The position numbers and the translations under genes are program-made. DNA of 64,000 bases from Planctomycetota bacterium (GTDB lineage: Bacteria; Planctomycetota; UBA1135): positions 42,882 through 106,881 of the forward strand of contig JAQBXR010000009.1 in assembly GCA_027623295.1 (NCBI GenBank), in the 5' to 3' direction. This document shows, piece after piece, positions 51,162 through 58,798 of the stretch; position 1 is the stretch's first letter; each line of letters opens with the position of its first letter. Under the pieces are notes generated by a model that saw nothing but the letters and a program-made list of their open reading frames with translations, ran no database searches and was not told the DNA's origin.

Positions 51162-51791
51162 ATGACCTTACGCCTCGGCGACCAAGCCCCTGACTTCACT
51201 CAAGATTCTACTGAGGGAAGTATTCATTTCCATGATTGGGTCGGAAAAAGTTGGTGCATCCTTTTTTCACATCCCAAAGATTTCACTCCCGTTTGCACTA
51301 CAGAGTTAGGCGAAGTCAGCAAACTAAAGGGTGAATTTGAGGCACGCAATACGAAGGTGATTGGACTGAGTGTCGACGGCCTCGCCGATCACAAAGCTTG
51401 GTCCGCAGACATCGAAGAAACTCAGGGCGTTGCGTTGAACTTCCCGCTGCTCGCAGACGTGGACCGCAAAGTTTCTGATCTATACGACATGATCCACCCG
51501 AATGCGCACGACACTCTTACGGTGCGCTCGGTCTTCGTGATTGATCCCCAAAAAGTCGTGAAGTTGATCATTACGTATCCGGCCAGCACCGGACGCAACT
51601 TTCAGGAAATCCTGCGCGTTCTCGACTCTCTCCAACTTACCGCGAAACACAAAGTCGCTACCCCAGTGAACTGGAAGGATGGAGAAGATGTCATCATCGT
51701 GCCAACTGTGGACAATGAAGCAGCAAAGAAGCTGTTCCCAGACGGCTGGAAAGAAGTGAAGCCCTATTTGCGTTTGGTCAAGCAACCGTAA
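51162..51791 (+). CDS. 1-Cys peroxiredoxin (Prx6 type)
   Basis: A 209-residue cytoplasmic peroxidase. The peroxidatic Cys lies in SHPKDFTPVCTTELGEVSKL, near residue 45. The long C-terminal extension (VATPVNWKDGEDVIIVPTVD) is typical of Prx6. A resolving Cys is not seen. It directly follows the MBL/rhodanese gene, and a terminator ends this unit. A selenocysteine form exists in some bacteria; this one has a normal Cys codon. Confidence 0.95.
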   Translation: MTLRLGDQAPDFTQDSTEGSIHFHDWVGKSWCILFSHPKDFTPVCTTELGEVSKLKGEFEARNTKVIGLSVDGLADHKAWSADIEETQGVALNFPLLADVDRKVSDLYDMIHPNAHDTLTVRSVFVIDPQKVVKLIITYPASTGRNFQEILRVLDSLQLTAKHKVATPVNWKDGEDVIIVPTVDNEAAKKLFPDGWKEVKPYLRLVKQP

Positions 51792-51820
51792 TCAAAAAAG
51801 ACTGGTTCACTGCCCTAAAA

Positions 51821-51860
51821 AACAGACCCTCTCGCTCGCGCGAAAGGGTCTGTTCGCCTT
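51821..51860 (+). terminator. Hairpin terminator after the peroxiredoxin gene
   Basis: A 10-bp perfect stem, AACAGACCCT/AGGGTCTGTT, encloses a 14-base loop that can pair further (TCGC/GCGA). It is followed by CGCCTTTTG, a weak U-tract. It lies 29 bases after the peroxiredoxin stop. Confidence 0.75.
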
Positions 51861-51958
51861 TTGAATGGCCTTCCCACGTCAAGTAACATGCTCCAGCGTT
51901 CTTCGAACAAACAACGAATCATGAAAAAACCTGGCCTCCTGCAGAGAATGGAGAATTA

Positions 51959-54148
51959 ATGAAGCGAATACCCCTTTTGGAAATCTTTGGTCAACCAGTG
52001 CGGCCACTGCTCATGGCCCTGTTCTTCGCCGCCAACTTACTTTCGGCGGGAGCAATTGTTGCCCAGGAAATTGACCTCTATAAGCGGCCAATCCAGATAG
52101 AACCAAGCCATGACTTCGATGTACAGCACTACCGTGTGACCCTAGCTTTCGATCTCGAAGCAAAGACTTTTCAGGGCGAAAATCACATCACCTTGATTCC
52201 ACTCCGCGATGGCTGGAAGCAATGTCTGTTGCATGCTGTTGAGCTAGAAGTGAGCTCGGTGTTGGACTCCAAGGATCGCGCGTTAATCTTCCATCAGAGG
52301 GACGGTTTACTCAGCATCGATTTTGCCCAGGAGTACCAATTCGGCGATAAGGTCGAATTCAAGGTGACGTACAAAGGTAGTGATCCGCAGCTCGGACTCT
52401 ACTTCGATAATAAATCGACGGACCACCCGCGCATGGTCTCGACCGATTCCTTCCCCAATAATGCACGGCGTTGGATTCCTTGTTACGACTACCCTCACGA
52501 CAAGGTCACCCAGGAACTGATTATCACTGCCCCCCTCGGCAACAAGGTCCTTTCTAACGGTCGCTTAGTTTCGACAAGCGACGATCCCAAGGCGGGCACG
52601 ACCACCTGGCATTGGTGGCAAGAAAAGCCACACGCAACTTATCTCTTCATGCTTGCGATTGGTCCGTTTGCTGTCATCAAGGATGCATACGGCGAGATTC
52701 CGGTGAACTATTGGGTCTATCCAGATGCCGTGGAGCACGCAGAATGGATCTTCGCCAAGACGCCCGAGATGCTCGACTTTTACAGCAATCTATTCGACTT
52801 CCCCTACCCCTGGGCGAAGTATGACCAGGTGACGACCCCCCATGTTGGCGGCGGTGCAGAAGCGACTTCGGCAACGGTGCTCGGCCAAGATGTCATCCAC
52901 GATCGACGCGCTGAGCAAGATTTCTCCTGGGAGTGGATTCTTGCCCACGAAGTAGCGCACCACTGGTGGGGCGATTTGATCACGCTGCGGGAGTGGTCGC
53001 ATGCTTGGCTGCATGAAAGTTTCGCCACTTACTCCGATTACCTTTACACGCATCACGAACGCGGGCCGGATGAGGGCGCCTGGGATCTAAAAGGCAAAAA
53101 GGAGCGCTATCTTCAAGAAGCACAGAACCGCTACATACGACCCATCGTTTTTGATCGGTACGACCATCCGAACGATAACTTTGACAGTCACACCTATCCC
53201 AAAGGTGCAGCAGTCCTTCACATGCTGCGCTTTGTCTTAGGAGACGATGCGTTTTTTGCTGCGCTTTCTCAGTTTTTGAACGAGCATGCCCACCAGGTCG
53301 TGGATACACACGACTTCATGAATACGGTGAAGGATGCATCTGGCCAGAACCTTGATTGGTTCTTCGAACAGTTTCTGTTTAAGCCCGGCCATCCAGTTTT
53401 TGAAGTGAGCACCACTTGGAATGCCGATCAACAAGTTCTCCACCTGCAGATTGCTCAGGTCCAAGACACCTCCACGGGTGTACCGATTTACCGGATTCCG
53501 GTGGAAATCGGTTTGGTCACCAGTGCCGGCAAACAGGTCGAAAGGATTTGGCTCGATCAAGCAGAACATCATTTTCAATTCCAGCTTCCTGAGCGCCCAC
53601 GCTTGGTTCGCTTCGATGAAGGAAACCGATTGCTCAAGCAGTGGTCGTTTCCGAAGGAAGTTTCTGAACTTCTCTACCAAGCTGAATATGATGACGCCAT
53701 CGGCCGCGAGTGGGCGACTCGGGAAATGACTCGCTCTGCAACTGACGCGGCGCTCATTCCCTTCTTGGTGAAGCGCAGCAGCAACGATTCTTTTTGGGCA
53801 GTCCGAAAAGCTGCAATTGAAGTCCTACAATCCGTCAGCTCCGGGATCAGCTCGGAGAATTTGGACGATCATTACATTTCCCTGGTGACCGATTCCAATT
53901 CCAAAGTTCGAGTTGCTGCATTGCGCGCCCTTGTGAGTTCTGGCAAGCATAGCCACCTTGCCCTGTTCCGAGCACGCTTCGATGAGGATGATAGTTACCT
54001 TGCCCAGGCAGAAGCTTTACGTGCCATCGGCAAAATTGGCAGCCTAGAGGACCTCGATTTTCTGGAACGGGCATCCGCCATGCCGTCTCCACGCGGGGTT
54101 TTACAACAAGCTGCCAAGCAAGCCATCGCTGAAATCCGTGCGCGATGA
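51959..54148 (+). CDS. M1-family metallo-aminopeptidase with HEAT-like C-terminus
   Basis: A 729-residue exported peptidase. A signal peptide (LLMALFFAANLLSAGAIVAQ) leads to the N-terminal beta domain (DFDVQHYRVTLAFDLEAKTF). The gluzincin site is HEVAHHWWGDLITLREWSHA, near residue 330, and the Glu in WLHESFATYSDY is the third zinc ligand. The substrate-binding GGGAEATSATVLGQ replaces the canonical GAMEN, as in cold-active M1 relatives. After residue 540 the chain becomes helical with repeats such as RKAAIEVLQSV and VRVAALRALVSSGK, which look like HEAT repeats. It stands alone. Confidence 0.92.
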   Translation: MKRIPLLEIFGQPVRPLLMALFFAANLLSAGAIVAQEIDLYKRPIQIEPSHDFDVQHYRVTLAFDLEAKTFQGENHITLIPLRDGWKQCLLHAVELEVSSVLDSKDRALIFHQRDGLLSIDFAQEYQFGDKVEFKVTYKGSDPQLGLYFDNKSTDHPRMVSTDSFPNNARRWIPCYDYPHDKVTQELIITAPLGNKVLSNGRLVSTSDDPKAGTTTWHWWQEKPHATYLFMLAIGPFAVIKDAYGEIPVNYWVYPDAVEHAEWIFAKTPEMLDFYSNLFDFPYPWAKYDQVTTPHVGGGAEATSATVLGQDVIHDRRAEQDFSWEWILAHEVAHHWWGDLITLREWSHAWLHESFATYSDYLYTHHERGPDEGAWDLKGKKERYLQEAQNRYIRPIVFDRYDHPNDNFDSHTYPKGAAVLHMLRFVLGDDAFFAALSQFLNEHAHQVVDTHDFMNTVKDASGQNLDWFFEQFLFKPGHPVFEVSTTWNADQQVLHLQIAQVQDTSTGVPIYRIPVEIGLVTSAGKQVERIWLDQAEHHFQFQLPERPRLVRFDEGNRLLKQWSFPKEVSELLYQAEYDDAIGREWATREMTRSATDAALIPFLVKRSSNDSFWAVRKAAIEVLQSVSSGISSENLDDHYISLVTDSNSKVRVAALRALVSSGKHSHLALFRARFDEDDSYLAQAEALRAIGKIGSLEDLDFLERASAMPSPRGVLQQAAKQAIAEIRAR

Positions 54149-54280
54149 CCACGGAGGCACGGAACTCGACCACACCCACCCCCACATAAATCAGACGTTG
54201 CACACCGGCCGCTTTGGCTGCTTGACCGAATTGAATGGCGGCTTCGACTCAGCTGCACCTTCCCGGGTGGCTTTCTTCAT
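54145..54280 (-). pseudogene. Remnant of an NmrA/SDR-type gene downstream of the FNT gene
   Basis: An ATG at 54280 overlaps the FNT stop (ATGA) and opens a 29-codon frame, so a cotranscribed gene probably began here. In a different frame the strand reads IQFGQAAKAAGVQRLIYVG, as in the Rossmann domain of atypical SDR/NmrA proteins. It is followed at once by VGVVEFRASVVIA, a segment that in relatives lies some 30-50 residues later. The frame then runs into the antisense of the M1 peptidase 3' end. I infer several deletions in a lost SDR gene. Confidence 0.55.
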
Positions 54281-55071
54281 CTCCTCTTAGGCTTCAGGTA
54301 AGCCGACCAATACACGCCGGCGACCAGCAGGCTTCCGCCGACTAAGTTGCCAAGAGTGACGGCTAGTAGGTTCTGCAATGCCCCAGCGACCTCGATCGAT
54401 TCCGGATTAAGCAAGTAGCCATAGGGCAGGAAGAACCAATTGGCAATGGAGTGTTCGAAGCCAAGCACTACAAAGGCCGTCACCGGGAACAAGATCGCAA
54501 GGATCTTGTCGCTGACACTGCGCCCTCCCATCGCCAACCAAACCGCAAGGCACACCAGCGCATTGCAAAGGATTCCACGAGCGAAGGCTTCCCAGAAGGG
54601 AAGACCGGCCTTGGAGGCGGCGATGGCCACGGCAGTTGGACCCACCACTCCTTGGCCGAGTTCATCAGTGTTGGCCCACATCACCAGCGCGACCGTGCCT
54701 AAGCAACCGGCAACGTTGCCGAGGTAGACCCAGAACCAATTGCGAAGAATCTCCCGCGTGCTGATTAGACGACTGGCCCAGGCCATCGCCAGCAAGTTGT
54801 TGCCGGTGAACAGTTCGGCGCCGGCGACCACCACCAGAATGAGTCCGAGGCAGAAACTCAGACCACCGATGAAACGCGTCAGCCCGAAGCCGAGATCCGT
54901 CCCTGCCATAACTACGGTGAAGAACAGTGCACCCAAAGAAATGAAGGCCCCCGCGAGCACCGCCAACACGAACAAGGGGAAAGTCGGAAGGTGGGCCTTT
55001 GCGACTCCCAAAGTCTCCACCTTGGCGGCGATTTCGGGCGGCGTGAGGGCGTCGGATTGGGGAGTTGGCAT
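54277..55071 (-). CDS. Formate/nitrite transporter family channel (FocA/NirC)
   Basis: A 264-residue inner-membrane channel with six helices. Typical features are the cytoplasmic N-terminal helix (ALTPPEIAAKVETLGVAKA), AELFTGNNLLAMAWASR (omega-loop), ILCNALVCLAVWLAMGGRSV and GFEHSIANWFFLPYGYL containing the conserved central His. The ATG at 55071 is preferred since AGGA lies 5 bases upstream of it; 55077 is also possible. It transports formate, nitrite or related monovalent anions. The subtype is not resolved. It diverges from the PVC cytochrome gene. Confidence 0.92.
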   Translation of the reverse strand: MPTPQSDALTPPEIAAKVETLGVAKAHLPTFPLFVLAVLAGAFISLGALFFTVVMAGTDLGFGLTRFIGGLSFCLGLILVVVAGAELFTGNNLLAMAWASRLISTREILRNWFWVYLGNVAGCLGTVALVMWANTDELGQGVVGPTAVAIAASKAGLPFWEAFARGILCNALVCLAVWLAMGGRSVSDKILAILFPVTAFVVLGFEHSIANWFFLPYGYLLNPESIEVAGALQNLLAVTLGNLVGGSLLVAGVYWSAYLKPKRR

Positions 55072-55203
55072 GGTCATCCTGGTGCGGCACCACCTTAACG
55101 GGACAGGTCGACGAAGCAAACAACTTGCAATCCTCAATGGCGTAAGGACTCGGTTGAGTTTTCCACCATACGCCCACCCTGAAGAAAACTCTATGCTTAG
55201 ACC

Positions 55204-58200
55204 ATGCGCTTTACCTGGCTCCTAACACTTTGCTTTCTCACTCCTGCTGCATGGGCGCAAGGACCCCCGTTACAACTCTTTAACGGCATAGACCTCACCG
55301 GCTGGGATGGCGACTCCAAGCACTGGTCGGTGGAGGACGGTTGTTTAGTTGGTCGCAGTACTGCCGAGGCTCCGCTGGAACATTCGATTTACTTATTCTC
55401 CGACATCAAAGTGGGTGATTTCGAATTAGAGTTTGATTATCGCATCGTCGGTGGCAATTCCGGAGTTCAATACCGGAGCGAACGTTTAGCGGATGGCGAT
55501 GTAGCCGGTTATCAGGCTGATATCGAAGATGGGCCAAACTACAGCGGTATTCTTTATGAAAGCGCTGGGCGTGGAATTGTTGCGCAACGTGGAGAGCGTG
55601 TGCAAATTTCCAGCAATGGTCATCGTTCCAAGGGTGCAACTTTGGGCGATGCTGTAGAACTTCAGGAGGGCATTCAGGCGCATGCATGGAATCATTATCG
55701 CGTGGTGGCAAAAGGTGCGCGTTTATTGCATCAGATCAATGGGCAAACCATGATTGATGTCGTCGACCAAGAAGCCAAGTATGCGCGTGCTCAGGGGTTG
55801 TTTGCTCTGCAGCTCCACCAAGGCCCGCCGATGGAAGTGCGCTATCGAAATTTCGAGCTGCGCGAACTTGCAAATTCGGATCAAGCTGGCCTCAAGAACT
55901 TCCCGCCACTCACGCCGCTGATTCAAGACACGAAACTACCAGAATGGATTTGGGGTGCCGCCGCAGACACAGCCTCTGCCCTAAGTCCAGAAACGAATCA
56001 TCAGCAGCTTTGGTTTCATACCAACTTTGAACTGACACAAACGGCAACCCTGAGTGGTGGCGAGATTAGTTGCGATAATAGTTTTCAAGCATGGCTCGAT
56101 GAAACCGAAATCGCCAGCGGGAACGATTGGTTTACGCCGTCAGCGATTCGCGGCAGTCAGACCCTCGCAGCCGGCAAACATAGTTTTTCCATCTATGCCG
56201 CAAACGAAGGTGGTCCGGCCGGCCTAGCTGCGCGCCTGAACCTCACTCTTGCCGACGGCACCGACTTACAAATCCTGAGCTCCCCTACTTGGCAATCTTC
56301 TTCCAGCCAACCGACCGCCTGGCCGATTGCTGCAGGTCATGATTTCTCCCAAGAAACATGGGCCAGCGTTTTTAGCTTTGGCCCCGTTGGCGCACACGCA
56401 GGACCATGGGGCAATGTCATGGCGCCACGCATTGCCACGCCAGTGGATCGCTTCGTTTTGCCCGATGGCTTCGAAGCCAAGTTGGTGCACAGCGCCACGA
56501 CTAGTCAGGGGTCTTGGGCGAGTATGACTTTCGGGGCAGAGGGTGAAATCTACATCTCACCCGAACGGGGCAAGTTGCTTCGGTTTCGTTTTCCACTTGG
56601 CCACGATGCAGCCCCCCAAGTCGAAACATTAGACACACCGGTTCATTCTTCTCAAGGATTGCTGTATGCCTTTGACTCGCTTTATGCCAACGTCGCCGGC
56701 AGTGCCGATGGCGACGGCGGCCTGCATCGTTTGCGCGACATGGATGGCGATGGTGTTTTCGAGGACCACCAACATCTAGCCAAGTACGGGCCCGCTAGTG
56801 AACATGGCTCGCATGGCATCGTGCTTGGCCCCGACAACAAACTCTATGTGGTAATTGGTAACCACACCAAACCACCTACCAATCTTGCTGCAAACTCGCC
56901 GTTTCAAAACACTGCCGAAGACGTTTTGCTGCCGCGCATTTGGGATCCACGTGGTCACGCGCACGGAATGTACGCCCCTGCCGCCGTCGTCATGCGCACC
57001 GACCAGGATGCATTGGAATGGGAACTGATTGCTGGTGGCATGCGCAATCCTTATGACCTCGCCTTCGCACCCGATGGTGAGTTGTTCACGTACGACGCCG
57101 ACATGGAGTGGGATATAGGAACTCCTTGGTATCGCGCGCCACGCGTGGTGCATGTGATACCAGGAAGTGAATCGGGTTGGCGTTCAGGGAGTGCCAAATG
57201 GCCGTCGGAATACCCGGACTCCTTGCCGGCGGTCGTGGAAACCGGACCGGCGTCGCCCGTGGGAGTCGTTTTCGGCACCAAGAGTCATTTCCCTCAAGAA
57301 TGGGCCAATCGTTTGTTCCTGGCGGACTGGGCTTATGGGCGCATCATCGCGGTGGAGCTTTCACCGAAGGGTGCTAGCTACCGCGGTAAGGTTCTCGAAT
57401 TCCTATCGGGCAAACCATTGGGTGTGACTGACTTAGAGTTTGGTCCCGACGGCGCCCTTTGGTTCACCACCGGTGGCCGTGGTTCGCAAAGTGGTCTTTA
57501 TCGTGTGACTTACACGGCTCCGATGTCAGGCAAGCCTAACGTTTTCAACTTCTTGCCCAATGATGATGTCTTGTTACGTCGTAGATTAGAAGAAGACATT
57601 GCGTCTCCTGCAGACATCAATACTGCGTTTCTTTCTACCGACCGAACCCTCCGCTATGCGGCACGTTTGAACCTAGAGCGGAATTCCCAGATAGATTGGG
57701 CAAGGCTCAGCGTGGAAGCCGGATCTTCTGTTGGTGCAGGTGAGTTTTTATTAGCCATCGCCCGTGTCGGTGACGCTAAGGAAAGAGAATTTGCTTACAA
57801 CCACATTCTGGAGTCAGACTTCAAGGATTTGTCGCTTGATACCCAATGGCTGTTCTTGCGCACCGCCATGCTACTGCGCACCCGTACTGGCGAGGGCGAA
57901 ACCACATCCGTTGATGCTGGAATAGCGGAGTTCTTCGGCAAGCACTTCCCCAGCGCAGATGCTGCCCTCAATCGCGAAATGGCACGCTTGTTGGTTGCGG
58001 TGGAAGCACCCAATCTCCCCGCCATGCTTTACAAGCAACTCGAGATGGCTTCTTTCCAAGAAGAACAATTACACTATGCGCTGTTACTGCGTTTGGTCAA
58101 GAATGATTGGAGTCAGCAACAACGCTTGTGGTATTTCACTTGGTTGCGCAAATCCCACGGCATGGTCGGCGGCTTTAGCTTGACCGGATTCTTGACCGCA

Positions 58201-58641
58201 ATAGAAACTGATGCGCTTACTCTTGTGCCCGAGAACCAAAAAGCCTCTCTGCTTGCCTCACTTCCAGCACCAAGCACTGCGGCGATTCAACCTCCAGTTA
58301 TGGCGCGCAGCTTCCAACAAGAATGGACGGTTACGGAAGCTCTTGCCGCACTCAACTCCGCGACTTCATCACCAGATATGGAGCGCGGCAAAGATTTATT
58401 CCGCAGTCTCAGTTGTATCCAATGCCATCGTGTTGGTCGCGACGGAGGAAGCCTTGGCCCCGACCTCACTTCCGTGGGTAATCGTTTCGGCAAACGCGAC
58501 TTGCTGGAAGCCATCATCGAACCGCAGAAAGCGGTCTCTGATCAGTTCACCTTGGTGCCGATGCCGCCTGCCTTGTTGAACACCGCCAGCAAGCAGGATT
58601 TGCACGATCTCATCGGCTATTTGATTGCTGACCCGCAGTAG
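55204..58641 (+). CDS. DUF1080/GSDH-like/PVC-type cytochrome c protein with internal deletion
   Basis: A 1145-residue exported multidomain protein. After the signal (TWLLTLCFLTPAAWA) comes a DUF1080/3-keto-disaccharide hydrolase-like beta-jellyroll (LQLFNGIDLTGWDGDSKHWS, FELEFDYRIVGGNSGVQYRS). A beta-sandwich follows, then a PVC-type glucose/sorbosone dehydrogenase-like propeller (DRFVLPDGFEAKLVHSATTS, GGMRNPYDLAFAPDGELFTY), a helical part and a cytochrome c domain with haem motif CIQCH near residue 1070. After PQKAVSDQF the chain continues directly with TLVPMPPALLNTASKQDLHD. Relatives have about 50 more residues in between. The frame is kept and the distal Met remains. It likely takes part in polysaccharide or sugar oxidation. 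Confidence 0.88.
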   Translation: MRFTWLLTLCFLTPAAWAQGPPLQLFNGIDLTGWDGDSKHWSVEDGCLVGRSTAEAPLEHSIYLFSDIKVGDFELEFDYRIVGGNSGVQYRSERLADGDVAGYQADIEDGPNYSGILYESAGRGIVAQRGERVQISSNGHRSKGATLGDAVELQEGIQAHAWNHYRVVAKGARLLHQINGQTMIDVVDQEAKYARAQGLFALQLHQGPPMEVRYRNFELRELANSDQAGLKNFPPLTPLIQDTKLPEWIWGAAADTASALSPETNHQQLWFHTNFELTQTATLSGGEISCDNSFQAWLDETEIASGNDWFTPSAIRGSQTLAAGKHSFSIYAANEGGPAGLAARLNLTLADGTDLQILSSPTWQSSSSQPTAWPIAAGHDFSQETWASVFSFGPVGAHAGPWGNVMAPRIATPVDRFVLPDGFEAKLVHSATTSQGSWASMTFGAEGEIYISPERGKLLRFRFPLGHDAAPQVETLDTPVHSSQGLLYAFDSLYANVAGSADGDGGLHRLRDMDGDGVFEDHQHLAKYGPASEHGSHGIVLGPDNKLYVVIGNHTKPPTNLAANSPFQNTAEDVLLPRIWDPRGHAHGMYAPAAVVMRTDQDALEWELIAGGMRNPYDLAFAPDGELFTYDADMEWDIGTPWYRAPRVVHVIPGSESGWRSGSAKWPSEYPDSLPAVVETGPASPVGVVFGTKSHFPQEWANRLFLADWAYGRIIAVELSPKGASYRGKVLEFLSGKPLGVTDLEFGPDGALWFTTGGRGSQSGLYRVTYTAPMSGKPNVFNFLPNDDVLLRRRLEEDIASPADINTAFLSTDRTLRYAARLNLERNSQIDWARLSVEAGSSVGAGEFLLAIARVGDAKEREFAYNHILESDFKDLSLDTQWLFLRTAMLLRTRTGEGETTSVDAGIAEFFGKHFPSADAALNREMARLLVAVEAPNLPAMLYKQLEMASFQEEQLHYALLLRLVKNDWSQQQRLWYFTWLRKSHGMVGGFSLTGFLTAIETDALTLVPENQKASLLASLPAPSTAAIQPPVMARSFQQEWTVTEALAALNSATSSPDMERGKDLFRSLSCIQCHRVGRDGGSLGPDLTSVGNRFGKRDLLEAIIEPQKAVSDQFTLVPMPPALLNTASKQDLHDLIGYLIADPQ

Positions 58642-58648
58642 AACTAAA

Positions 58649-58745
58649 TCAAAGTTTGCCTAAATCGAGTTCCAAACCCATAGCGAAGCTTGGTTCAAGG
58701 AGAGGTTCCTGCACATGCTCACGCCAATCACGGTTGGCGCTCTTT
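58649..58745 (-). pseudogene. C-terminal stub of a lost gene
   Basis: On the minus strand an open frame without a start reads [20 protein letters not shown], then [10 protein letters not shown], and stops at 58649. It looks like a genuine protein C-terminus; the last residues recall those of enolase-superfamily sugar dehydratases, but that is only an impression. The 5' part is missing because the M14 peptidase gene begins at 58799. Confidence 0.4.
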
Positions 58746-58798
58746 TACTCACGCTGGCGTTGAAAGGATAGGAACCGCGCTAGACTCGTAGTTGTCCC

